A DNA stretch of 64,000 nt from Gelatoporia subvermispora B (Eukaryota > Basidiomycota > Agaricomycetes > Polyporales > Gelatoporiaceae). The stretch lies in assembly GCA_000320605.2 (NCBI GenBank), contig KB445792.1, forward strand, positions 1,121,581-1,185,580, in the 5' to 3' direction. The notes under the pieces were generated by a model. That model was not told where the DNA came from. It did no database searches and worked only from the letters and a program-made list of their open reading frames with translations. Shown here one piece after another: positions 47,239 to 58,230 of this stretch; the stretch's first letter is position 1, and every line of letters begins with the position of its first letter. The translations under genes were made by a program, and so were the position numbers.

Positions 47239-48302
47239 TCATACAATCTGCTCCAACTCTCGTGCGTACTTGAGGTCGGCTAGAATAAGCTTCTCTTTCG
47301 GAATCTCAACCTTTTCCTCTGTCTTCTTCGCGAAATGAACTGTTCCACCGGTTAAGTCGACTTGCCAGCCACGCTGCGAAACGGACTTCAGCACTGACTA
47401 CGACTGCACGTCTCTCAACTTACCTGCTGAGCGAAAGTCAGCAGATCGCGCTGCTGGGTGAAGAATAGAAGCGTAGCAGCATCCTTCAGCGGCAAACTTT
47501 CATATGCAGCTTCTTCACAGCTAGCAATCTCATTCCTGTACCAATGAGTGAGCATCCCGAATTGCATTTGTGATAGTCTGCACACGTACCGAATAGTACC
47601 CATCAGACTGTCTATGAAGTATTTGTACTCTTCCGTGGGAGCCTCCTCTCGTGCATTCCAAACCTTGCTGTAACTGCCTTCCATGAGCCAACGCTCGAGG
47701 TTGATGGGATGTGCGATGTATGGGTTCGCAGCCAAGGAGTCGGCTGCAATGGGGAGGGACTCAAGGGTAGTGTGGAAGTCAGCAATGCGGTTCTGGGTGA
47801 GGAGGCGGATGAGGTTCAGGCCGCGCAGGGGATATTCACGGGGCGACGGCGGAAGTACGGAACTGGTTTCGAAGGGAGTGAGCATGCGGAAGATAGTACG
47901 GAGGATGGTAATCTCACCTGTAGTCATTGTAGAACGTCTGCAGTTGAGAGAAGTAGCGATCAAAGGAAGGGATGTCTTGCGTGCGTATACTCCAGAACGC
48001 TCCCACTTCCAGGATCTCGCCTATATACGCGTCGTGTCATGTTGACAGGGGCCAGAAACAGGCAGACACCTACGAGCAGTGACCAGATCTTCTAGGCTTG
48101 CGTCTCCTTGAGGTACCAATACGCCTGTCTCGATCAGCGCAATCTACAAATGCAATATATCAGCTATAATAGGGTATGCGGTGGAATTGATACGGGCCTT
48201 GAGTTTGGCAAGGAGAATCCCGCACTTCTGCAGGTTGGATGGATGTGTGGTGAATGCGTGCATGAGCTCCCCGTGCATGGCTCTTAGTTGCGCGTTTGCC
48301 AT
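47239..48302 (-). CDS. RPN12: 26S proteasome lid subunit RPN12 / PSMD8
   Basis: PCI-domain subunit of the 19S regulatory particle; its incorporation completes lid assembly. Start MANAQLRAMHGELMHAFTTH, then LQKCGILLAKLKIALIETG, the family motif ILEVGAFWSIRTQDIPSFDR (joined over an intron), FYNDYSSVLPPSPREYPLRG, LNLIRLLTQNRIADFHTTLE, EGSYSKVWNAREEAPTEEYK, ESLPLKDAATLLFF, the winged-helix end QRGWQVDLTGGTVHFAKKTE and the tail LADLKYARELEQIV. An upstream non-coding first exon or a few more N-terminal residues cannot be excluded. Divergent from PRE3. Confidence 0.93.
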
Positions 48303-48547
48303 CGCGAGAAAGTCGGCCTATAAAGAGTTAGACGAGGCCTAAGAAGCGAGTGTGGTATGGGGCTGAGAGACTTGAGTCCGGAGACAGTGAGGCACAGTGG
48401 TAGAGAGATTGTCAGTTGAGGCTGAGACGTGCAAGCGACGCGCGTCCAGACGCGTCACCTACCGCCTCTGACCGTGACTTCCAACCCAGCACTTGTTCCC
48501 GCCCCGAATCATCTCTTTCGTGCAACGTCTTTCTCTCATATCAAGAC
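48303..48547. promoter_or_regulatory. shared divergent promoter RPN12 / PRE3
   Basis: 245 bp between the starts of two proteasome genes, so the pair is probably co-regulated. It contains ACGCGTCACC (48450-48459), the same decamer as in the ATE1 upstream region, and a GACGCGCGTC half-site pair just before it. I found no yeast-type PACE element (GGTGGCAAA). Confidence 0.55.
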
Positions 48548-49539
48548 ATGGAAGCTATTAGCGTAGACATGAATCGCCTGAAGGCTGGCGAAGTCAACCT
48601 CGGTGTATGTGCGACTGGATGCTGCATGGCGGACCTCTCTAATGGCTCAGTACTTCAGACCTCAATTATGGCTGTCCAATTCAAGGATGGTGTGGTCATT
48701 GGTGCTGACAGTCGTACAACAACTGGCAGCTACATTGTAAGAGCCCGATGCACGTAATCGAACTCTGCTCACTATATCTCCTCAGGCCAACCGTGTTACG
48801 GACAAGCTGACGCACATCCACGACCGCATCTACTGCTGCCGCTCGGGATCGGCTGCCGACACACAAGCAATTGCCGACGCGGTCCACTACCATCTACAGA
48901 TGTATACGTGTGTCATATTATCACTTCTGTGCGGCAGCCCGACGCTCATGATGGTACCGCCACCAGGCAGATGCACGGAGAAGCGCCGTCCGTCCATGCG
49001 GCCGCGAATGTCTTCCAAACCTTGTGCTACTCGAACAAAGATCGTTTGAGTGCAGGTATCATTGTGGCGGGCTGGGACAAAGAAGTTGGCCCAAGTGTCT
49101 ACAACATCCCGCTTGGTGGAGGATTGTTCCGGCAACCGTGGGCGATCGGAGGTGAGCATGCAACCAAGACGTGAAAGTCTCCGCATTCGTTTATGCAACC
49201 CCCCAGGCTCCGGGTCAACGTATGTCTACGGTTATTGCGACGCAACGTATCAGGATGGCTGGGGCAGGGATGAGACGATCAACTTCGTCAAGAATAGTAT
49301 GTCATCTACCCTTTTGCCTTCCCCCACAGGCTTACGCGCAATCAGCTCTCGCCCTCGCGATGTCGCGGGATGGCTCATCGGGAGGCGTGATTCGCATGTG
49401 CGTCATCACCGAGGACGGCGTCGAGAGACTTTTCGTGCCCGGGAATGAGCTTCCGAAATTCTGGGAAGGCAATGAAGTACTAGGCGCGCCGGCGAAGAAA
49501 GAGGCACCAGAAGCTGTACCGATGCCTGTAGACGTATAG
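48548..49539 (+). CDS. PRE3: 20S proteasome subunit beta-1 (PRE3 / PSMB6), caspase-like site
   Basis: Catalytic subunit with post-acidic (caspase-like) activity. The propeptide is [20 protein letters not shown] 54-bp intron (48605-48658, phase 0) falls exactly between Gly-1 and the catalytic Thr1 (ACC, 48659-48661). The mature chain starts [20 protein letters not shown], with Asp17 and Arg19 in place and Lys33 in [10 protein letters not shown]. Further: [97 protein letters not shown]. The C-terminal tail ([14 protein letters not shown]) is longer than in yeast. Its 3' end faces the mitochondrial-type gene. Confidence 0.95.
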
Positions 49540-49652
49540 AGCGAGGCATTATACGCTGGTGGACGATTCGTCTCTAACATTTGGGGGCATACACTACTCC
49601 CGTCTAGCTTCCGTTTGTATTTACAGTGTGTAAGTAGTGCTCGAGGCCGAAT

Positions 49653-50815
49653 TCATGATGAATCAGGATCAATAAAGGGCTCCTTGAGCTGCCAAGGTCC
49701 TGCCGCGGTTTCGGACTCGACCCATCCCGCACCTTCCCACATACGAACTCTCCAGAGCGCAATCGCAAGGGGTACGGTGTCCGCACGCAGCAGCGACGCA
49801 GCATTTGAGCTGATCAGGAATGCGTGGCTACCCTTTTGATCTCCTTGGGCTCTTGGTGTTCTTGTGTTTTGTTCTTGCTCCGTCTTGGGTGAGCTGCTTG
49901 ATGCTGTTGCATTTTTGCGCTTCTTTTGGGTCGCCTGCTTCCGAAGCTCTTCAAATCGGGCTTTGCGATCCACCTGCAGAGCGCGTAATAGGGAGGCATG
50001 AAGAGCAGCCCGTTGCTGCGGAGAGGGGAACATTGATACGCCATTGTAAAAGGGGATCTTCGAGGGGGTAATGATGCTCAATGCGCCCTCTTGATCTGCT
50101 GTGCATGCCGTGCTGGCCTGTTTGAGATAGATTTCTGATAGTGGCCGAGGAGGCGAACGGATCGGCCTGTGTTCTTCCATCTCGATAGGCGTTGCGAATG
50201 TGGAAGGGTCAGGACGCTTCCCCGTTGTGGGATTCTTGTTCAGGGGAGGGACGACGAGGACAGCCACAGCTCCATCGTAAGGAACGGTGCCAGACGTCTT
50301 GATTTCTTGCCATTCAGCGCGAGTCAGCCTTCGAATTACAGACGCTTGGAGTGCATTCGTCGGGTTCTGCTCCAGGCGCTCTGCAAGAACGTGCAGTTCT
50401 TGGATCACACGTACACGCAGGAGGTGCGAGACCTGTTGCGCGAAGAGTGAGTGTACACGGAAGGGCATCCGAAATGTTTTCGCTGGGTCGCATAATGGTG
50501 AGCTTAATGTCAACAATGATCACTTCCTCCGCATACCAGCTTTTGAAATATCGGAAGACGCATCTTTCCAACACGAGACATATGAGGTCAGCCCGATTGG
50601 TGGGGGCGTAAATGACGGGTGCTCCAGGTTGGAAGGCACTGCAACTGCCATATCCTTGGCCGACCGTGGACCAGGTATCTTCTTGAGTTTTATTGGGATA
50701 AGGAAGTCTGTCAATAAATCAACGCTTGATGTAACGCTTCAGAGAAGTTCGAGGACCTACCTCGTGGTAGAAACCGTTCTGTCGCCGCGCACTGACGGAT
50801 GGGGCTGATGAGCAT
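49653..50815 (-). CDS. putative mitochondrial protein, function unknown
   Basis: Three exons (50815-50761, 50707-50537, 50482-49653; introns of 53 and 54 bp) give 351 aa. The start MLISPIRQCAATERFLPRDF has Arg and few acids, like a mitochondrial presequence. The middle has RMPFRVHSLFAQQVSHLLRV and VIQELHVLAERLEQNPTNAL, then VPYDGAVAVLVVPPLNKNP, KIPFYNGVSMFPSPQQRAAL and a Lys/Ser/Gln-rich segment. It ends with a compact WRVRMWEGAGWVESETAAGP block. I do not recognise the family. The repeated phrase types (VPYDGAVAVLVVPP, IPFYNGVSMFPS) suggest a conserved globular domain. An upstream exon cannot be excluded, because minus-strand frames near 50842-51270 stay open but lack a good start. Confidence 0.7.
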
Positions 50816-51593
50816 ACGCACTGCCATGTATTAGACATCATTCAAAGCATGGACATAACCATGGCATGGCACGTACAATACGGGTTGGACCAATACGACC
50901 GATCTACAGCATTCATTACTCGAGGCTGTTCGACCTTCCCGACAGTCTGGGGTAATTTGCGTCGCCACTTAGAGACTCTGACTAGTGGATGCAGCTTCTT
51001 CCGCCGCGCATATTTGCCAATTTTGAGGATAGGATTAAGAGAATCAAGTACTATGGACTGAGTTCTACCCTCCGGAGATAGCGGAGGACACTCCGGCGGG
51101 AGCTTCTGTACCTTGACTTTCGGGCGAGGTCGTTGTGAACTAGAATGCTGGATATGTTTCTGGACGGCACAGCGGCCCTGCCGGAGGACGCGGTGGAGGG
51201 GCGCGATCGTCGCGACCCAAATCCGGCACGCCTCAAATACTAGAGAAGCGCCGCCTGCGTCGGCAAACACCTTGCTCGCTCTCGTTTAGAAAATCGAACT
51301 CAGATGCAATCCTCACGTTGGCGATTGGCCACTTTATTGCTGCATCAACGAGATGTATGCATTAATTCAATCAAGCTCTACATGATTTTGGGACGAGAAC
51401 ACAGGCATGGTAATTATAGAGCTACATGTGCCGCTACATAAGCATTCACATAACAAGGACAAATTCCGTCCTACTATTTTCGTCTAGACTTGACCATCAG
51501 TGTGCATCGGGCATGGTCAATGTGTTGAGAGTCTCAACTGAGACATGCCTGTCAGATCACTTGTAACATGCCAGTCTCTTCGGCGACTGGAAC

Positions 51594-51830
51594 ATGTCTA
51601 CAAAGAGGACACGGGCATGGACATGCCTCTTGTGCAGTGACACACTTGTACTTGGCGCTATCAAGAAGCTCAGGTCGTTCAATCAAAAGCTGTTTAGAAA
51701 TCGCGACCCGGATCTGCAGAAAGAAGACGATTGGCTCGAAATATTGAACGAAAGGAGCAAAACAGATTGGGAGACACTGGGAAGACTGATGTGGCGGGGA
51801 GGACAAGTGCCACAAAGCGGAAGCACGTGA
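51594..51830 (+). CDS. small ORF of unknown status
   Basis: 78 codons from an ATG; charged and partly helical (KEDDWLEILNERSKTDWETL). A CxxC (CLLC) lies near the start. A further plus-strand frame (to 52120) could be a second exon, but I could not find a phase-compatible splice pair. May be a small gene, a remnant or chance. Confidence 0.2.
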   Translation: MSTKRTRAWTCLLCSDTLVLGAIKKLRSFNQKLFRNRDPDLQKEDDWLEILNERSKTDWETLGRLMWRGGQVPQSGST

Positions 51831-52442
51831 TGAGCATGGTAGGTAACAGACGCCCAGCAGACGCGGAAATGTACATCGCACATACCATATTAGGAACGAC
51901 GCGTCAGGCGTGGGAAAATGTCAACGGAAAAGTGAACACATTGTGGACTGGGAGAGACCTTGCAAGCAAGGTGATCCTCTCAGCCACTCGCGCATTGCAT
52001 GCCTCGTTTCATTCCACGACTTCTGAAATTCCTCGAAAAGTCACCTCCACAGTCAACACCATATGTCGTTCCGACTCATATGTTGTGATCTCTGGAGAGC
52101 TCTCGCGTACTCCTGCCTGATCATTTGAAGGCTCACTGAACTTCATATGGAGCAACCCGATTGGCGTGCTGGTCGCAACCCTGCCGCCGCTGTTATCCCC
52201 CCTCACCACTTATCTTAGACATCCAGTTGATTGCCGTGCATTACACGCTACATACTTCTACCCGCATAACCCAACCGCCATCGGTTCATCAACTCTATCT
52301 ATCTGGCGGAGACACATGCGCAATGGACTGCCCCTGATCGAACAGAAGCTACTATCAGCTGTCTCCTGACCGTGTAGTATGACAGTGCACAGATTGGCAG
52401 ATGTGCGAGGCTTCTCGGACCGCGAATACTCTCCGCAGGCCT

Positions 52443-52447
52443 TATAA
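52443..52447 (+). promoter_or_regulatory. TATA-like box of the oxidoreductase gene
   Basis: TATAA about 40 bp before the ATG at 52487; spacing would allow a very short 5' UTR. Confidence 0.4.
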
Positions 52448-52486
52448 GACGTACAACTGCCCTAATGCATATCGTCCCTTCTCACC

Positions 52487-54120
52487 ATGGGTCTCGACGT
52501 AACCACCTCCTCCGCTCAGCCCGTCACGATTGCTGTGGTTGGGTGTGGTCAGCGAGGCAAGGTACTGTGTGCTTGAGTTCCCTGTTCAGCATCGCAGTAC
52601 TACGGAAACCGCTTACCAGCCACACAGGCGTACAGCACCTATGCTCTCCAGGAGCCAGCAAAGTGCAAGGTGGTGGCCATCGCTGAGCCGCGTCCCAAGA
52701 CACAGAAGTCGATGGCTGAGGCACATGCCATCGATCGCACACTCATATTCGAGACATGGCAAGATCTGCTCAAGGCTTCTGAGGATGCGTTTAAGATAGT
52801 CGGAAAACGACTCGCTGATGCAGTTGTTGTCGCCGTACAAGACCATATGCATCTCGAGGTGGTACTTGCATTCGCTGAACACGGTTATCATATCCTGTGC
52901 GAGAAGCCTATGTCAACCAACGTCGAGGACTGTGTCGCGATGGAAGCTGCAGTCAAGAAGGCAGGTGTTATCTTTGGTATGGGCCACGGTGCGTTTTTCG
53001 AGCATGTGTTGCAATCACAGCATTGATTGTTGAAGAGCAGTCCTGCGGTATTCTCCCTACAACAAGGCGATTACAGAGATTGTTCGCTCTGGTACCCTTG
53101 GTCAGTTGATGAATGCAGTCCACGTCGAGCCAGTTGGGCACTGGCATTTCGCACATTCATATGTCCGCGGAAGCTGGGCAAGGGAGGCAGAGTCGTGCTT
53201 CTCCCTCATGACAAAGAGTTCCCAGTATGATCCACTCTCTGTCTTGTAACTTCTGACCAGGTCACTTATTATCACGGTCTTGTGCAGCGATATCGATATA
53301 CTTTGCCACTGGTTCTCTCCTGGAACACCAACCCGTGTGTCATCATTTGGTTCCCTCCTCCACTTCCGCAAGGAAGCGAAGCCCCTCGAAGCGGGCGGCT
53401 CCTCACGGTGCTTAGACTGTTCGTACGAAAGTCACTGTCCGTATAGCGCTAAGAAAAGTCGGTCTACGGTGTTTTCACGGTTGTCCTTTCTTGTAGACTC
53501 ATCGTCACAACAGTATATCTGGAACCTGTGTCCAAGGGCGACAAGGGTTGGCCTGCCAATACGATCGTCGACGGATTGCCAGACATCGAAAATGTTACCG
53601 CTGCACTGCGGAGTGGTCCGTATGGACAGTGCGTGTATGAAAGCGCGAATGATGTGTGCGACAACCAGGTCATCGTAATCATTCTTGCGCTATCTTCTAT
53701 CATTCTGACACTTTGGACTCCCAGGTCGTCAACTTAGAATTCTCAACTGGAGCAACAGCATCGTTCACCATGATCGCAACTACCGAGCGGATCTGCGAGC
53801 GTCAGACGCGCCTCCACTTCTCGCATGGAGAGATTGTAGGCGACATGAGAACCTTCACCGTCACCGATTTTCGAACGGGAAAGTCGAAACAGCACACTCC
53901 GAAAGACGAGGGAGGTGGACATGGAGGCGGAGACTTTGGCCTGATCAGCACTTTCGTGGAAGCTGTGCGGACCGGTAGGCAGGGATTACTCGGAACAGAC
54001 GTCAGCGACGCGCTCAGGAGCCATCTGACTGTCTTCGCTGCGGAGAAGAGTAGAAGGGAAGGCATAGTGGTCGATTGCGCTGAGTTTCAGAGATTGGCTA
54101 AAGAGAAGTTGTCTGATTGA
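52487..54120 (+). CDS. Gfo/Idh/MocA-family NAD(P)-dependent oxidoreductase
   Basis: A Rossmann-fold dehydrogenase of sugar-like substrates. Start MGLDVTTSSAQPVTIAVVGC with the dinucleotide motif GCGQRGK interrupted by an intron; then CKVVAIAEPRPKTQKSMAEA, ADAVVVAVQDHMHLEVVLAF and the catalytic EKP motif in YHILCEKPMSTNVEDC. The second domain has GHVLRYSPYNKAITEIVRSG, VHVEPVGHWHFAHSYVRGSW and the family Asp-His pair in SSHDIDILCHWF. A Cys cluster (SSRCLDCSYESHCPYSAKK) inserted in the C-terminal domain is typical of a subfamily found in fungi and bacteria and might bind metal. Ends QRLAKEKLSD. About six introns. Substrate unknown. Confidence 0.9.
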
Positions 54121-54503
54121 AGCCAGAGTCCGCCGCGGCAGTGGCCAATGCCATTACGTTTGACATACTGTGTACAAAATATTGTAGTTTTAAGATCGCT
54201 GTGCCTTTGAAGACCTTGAACGCATGTTGAGATGATCACCAACGACGATGCATGCAATTGCGGTCTAGCTATACGGTACTGCGAGGTACTGCGACTTGAC
54301 GCTATATATGCGAACTATCGGCGCCAACTTGACGGTGGCGCGCGTTGTTTGAACATAAGCGCCCATATGCGCAGGGCACGTGGCGAAACGCGATCGCCAA
54401 AATTCGTCGGGCTCGTTCCTGATTGGCAGACCCAGGCGAACTCAGTGCAAGTATCCGTGCACAAGCTCCCTCCTACGCTGACGACCTCTATCGCGTCTCA
54501 AAC
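54121..54503. other. intergenic region upstream of UTP12
   Basis: 383 bp between co-oriented genes; a TATATAT run lies at about 54303-54309. No ORF with support. Confidence 0.4.
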
Positions 54504-57500
54504 ATGGTGCAAAGCTATCTTCGGCACGGGCCAACAGAGGTGTGCCTATGGTTACATCTCCTTGTAGGTATAAAAGCTCACGTTCTCTAGGCGTTCGGTC
54601 TCATTTGCAGCTCGTCTTCAAATTCTCACTACGATGGTAGACTGGCGTATGTGCCGGCTTTGGAAGATGTGCTTGTATGGGATGTAAAAAAGGGTCAGAT
54701 GGTATGTATGTTGTCAAGGCTCTGCTCCTGCTGATCTAACTATTTGTTCAAGCTGGCGATGTGGCATGAGACAGGCCATCGTGCAGAAGTCACTTGCATC
54801 GTCCGTTCTCCTCAGAAGGATCATTTCGCCGTCGGTTATGCAGACGGCTCAATCAGGCTTTGGAGTGCCTCCGCCGGGTCTGTCCTAACGACCTTCAACG
54901 GTCACAAAAAGGCTGTAACGGCCCTTGCTTTCGATGAGTCTGGTACACGGTTAGCGTCAGGGTCTCAGGACACAGACTTGATTTTGTGGGACGTTGTTGG
55001 TGAAGCAGGGCTGTTTCGGTACGTTATCAGTTGTCCATGGACCGGGCGTGGTGCTCATCAGAATGTGTAGTTTGCGTGGACACAGGGACCAAATAACTGC
55101 CGTCCGGTTCCTCGCGCCTCACTCGTCTGCTGCACCTTCGACTTCGACCGGTTCAGCAGCAACATACCTTCTCACTTCGTCCAAGGACACCTTCCTCAAG
55201 CTGTGGGACTTGTCTACCCAACACTGCATCCAGACCATCGTTGCTCATCGCTCCGAAATATGGTCGTTAGATTTAGACACGCAGCATCAGCTTGTCTTCA
55301 CTGGAAGCGGAGAGGGCGAGCTCAAGGCTTGGCGTCTCGACCACGAGGCGCTCGCAGAGGGCCTCAGGGAGACAGAGTCTGGAGAGGTGTGTGATCATAC
55401 TAAGATGTGATGGTTCGCCTGGTTGACACTCGGATCTCAGGTCACCAAGTTCATACATCCTGTCACCACTCTTCCCCTATCTTCGCGGCATCGCGTCTCG
55501 CAGATAGCTTTCCACCCATCAAGACCTTACCTGGCTGTGCAGTCGCAAGATCGCTCTGTTGAGCTATTCCGGATCCGTACTGAAGAGGAAGTGCGGAAAA
55601 AGCAGGCTCGCCGCCGCAAGCGTGCCAAGGAAAAGAAAGAGCAGGCGAAAGCGAAGGGGAAAAAGGAGAAGGCCCAGGATTCTGATGACGAAGCGGGCGA
55701 CGCCATGGACGTCGACCACGACGACAAGGAAATTGACCTCGCAGACCTGTTCACGCCATACCTAGTCATCCGCGCAAGTGGCAAGATTCGCTCGTTTGAC
55801 TTTGGTGACGAAGAAGTTGGGCCGAAAGATAGCACCCACTTGCTTGTTGCCCTGGCAACGAACGCATTGGAAGTGTATGGTATACCGCAACCCACAAAAA
55901 CCAAGGATACCTCACCGGAAGCGGCTCGAATCCACTCCGTTGACCTCCTAGGTCATCGCGCGGACGTGCGTACACTGTGTCTCAGTTCGGACGACGTGCT
56001 TCTAGCCTCAGCGTCCAATGGTATTTGACCTCTTTCTGCACTACTCCACGTGCTTATCATCTCGTAGGTCAACTGAAGATCTGGAACATGCGTACTACGG
56101 CATGCATACGAACTCTGGAGTGTGGATACGCAGTATGCAGTACTTTCCTCCCGGGCGATCGACAGGTCAGACTTTCGAGGCTCAAGCAGGTTTTCGAATA
56201 GCCATACTGACATGGTGCTGTGACATAGGTCGCCGTTGGCACCAAGTCGGGCGAGATCATGGTGTACGATGTTGCGTCATCTTCACTCATTGACACCGTT
56301 AAGGCCCATTCGGCAACTATCTGGTCCATGCATGTCCGTGCAGACGGGCAGGCTCTTGTCACCGGCAGCGCAGACAAGGACGTCAAGTTCTGGGAATTTG
56401 AGGAGCGGCTTGCAGATAGTGAAAATGTGAGATGTTTCAAATTGGTATCATGCATTATCTGACGATCCGTATCACAGCCCCGGAGCGCAAAATTACTGTC
56501 CCTCGTGCACATCCGGACATTGAAGATGACCGATGATGTGTTGTCAGTTCGATACAGCCCCAACGGCAAGCTCTTGGCCGTCGCTCTCCTGGATTCGACA
56601 GTCAAGGTCTTCTATCAAGATAGCCTCAAATTCTTCCTGTCATTGTACGGGCATAAGGTAGTCCCCCGATCTCTTTCCCTTTTAGAGTGTGCTGCTTACG
56701 ACAATCCCAGCTCCCTGTGCTATCCATGGATATTTCTGGAGACTCTAAACTCATGGTGACCTGTTCAGCTGACAAGAACGTCAAAATCTGGGGATTGGAC
56801 TTTGGTGACTGCCACCGTTCCATATTCGCCCATGACGAGAGTGTCATGCAAGTCGCGTTCGAGAGGAACGATACGCGAGACATCAGCGAGAAGCCTTCTC
56901 ATTATTTCTGGACCGTGGGCAAGGACAAGATGGTCAAGTACTGGGACGGTGACAAGGTACGCAGCACTGCATTCACCGCAGAGGGCTTGATGTCTCATAT
57001 TTGCGCACACAGTTTGAGAATATCCAGAAGCTGGACGGCCATCATGGAGAAGTATGGGCTCTCGCAGTCAGCAACCATGGCAAGTTCGTGGTCACTGGTT
57101 CGCACGACAAGTCTATCCGGGTCTGGGAGAAACTTGATGAGCCGGTACGTCTTTAATTCTTGTCCATCTGGTCCCTTAAATTAAAGGCCTGCTACCCCAG
57201 CTGTTCCTCGAAGAAGAGCGCGAGCGCGAGCTCGAAAACATCTACGAATCCGGCATTGCGGATTCCCTCAACCGCAACGATGCCGCCATTGGAAGCGGCG
57301 TCGACGACGCCGCGCTCAACACCCAACCGGGAGCTGAAGTCACCTCTGTCTCGAAACAGACGACCGAGACTCTCATGGCCGGCGAACGCATCATTGAAGC
57401 CTTGGATATTGCCGATGAAGAGATCGCTGCGTTCCGAGAGTACGAGGAGGCAAAGACAAAGGGCGGGATAGCGGAACAAGTGGCGCCTCCGCCCCGGAAC

Positions 57501-58006
57501 CCTGTTCTGGCAGCTTACGACGTCGAGCCCGAGCAATATGTTCTCATGGTGGTTGAGAAAATCTCTGCAACAGCGTTATACGATGCTCTCCTTGTTTTGC
57601 CCTTTGGGAAGGTCGTCAGTTTGATGACTTACTTGAATATCTGGGCGCAAAGAGTAAGTGCTAGTTGTTCGTATCTCCCTCAACCAACTTACGTGCTGTA
57701 TAGGAGTGGAACATTGTTTTAACGTCCCGTGTCATATTCTTCCTACTCAAGACACACTACCATCAAGTGGTAGCTAACCGTGTCATGCGCACATCTCTCA
57801 TACCCCTGCGTAGACACCTCCGTGAATCCCTTCGTAAGCAGAAGGACACGATCAACTACAACCTCGCTGCTCTGAAATACATCAAACGGCAAAATGATGC
57901 TCAACGTACGGCTGAATTCTTCGAGGAAGAAGGCCTTGACGAAGAGAAAATCCGCGAACGGATTGCGAAAGGCAAGAAGCGGAAGAGGGTTCAGATCAAA
58001 GCTTGA
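54504..58006 (+). CDS. UTP12: U3 snoRNP WD-repeat protein UTP12 / DIP2 / WDR3
   Basis: UTP-B subunit of the small-subunit processome; needed for 18S rRNA maturation in the nucleolus. Exon 1 (54504-54539) encodes [12 protein letters not shown] and joins [20 protein letters not shown]. Two WD40 propellers follow, with clear repeats ([111 protein letters not shown]) and a Lys-rich/acidic linker (about 55590-55740). The C-terminal Utp12 domain has [20 protein letters not shown] and [20 protein letters not shown], ending [10 protein letters not shown]. More than ten short introns. Strong match over the whole length. Confidence 0.95.
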
Positions 58007-58230
58007 TATTGTACGATTTGGCCATTATCGTGTACGTATCTTTACATCGCGGGTGGTAATGATACAGTGTGTTGGGTTATCCCACAACCTAGTATGGGAG
58101 AATACATATGACGAGACAATGATACAAAGTCCGTGGAACCAGCCACTCCGTTAAGGAGAATCGTTGGTTGACATTTGCTCAGTCTTGTGCCTTCGGGCCC
58201 CAGAGATCTTCCAGCCTACCGGTGCGCAGA

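Larger units (their letters stand above)
50816..52486. other. long region without a confident gene
   Basis: About 1.67 kb. Open frames exist (50842-51270 minus; 51594-51830 and 51731-52120 plus), but none has a recognisable domain or joins its neighbours with clean splice sites. 51594-51830 has the most protein-like composition (charged, few rare-looking runs). A TATA-like TATAA at 52443-52447 belongs to the next gene. Confidence 0.4.
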
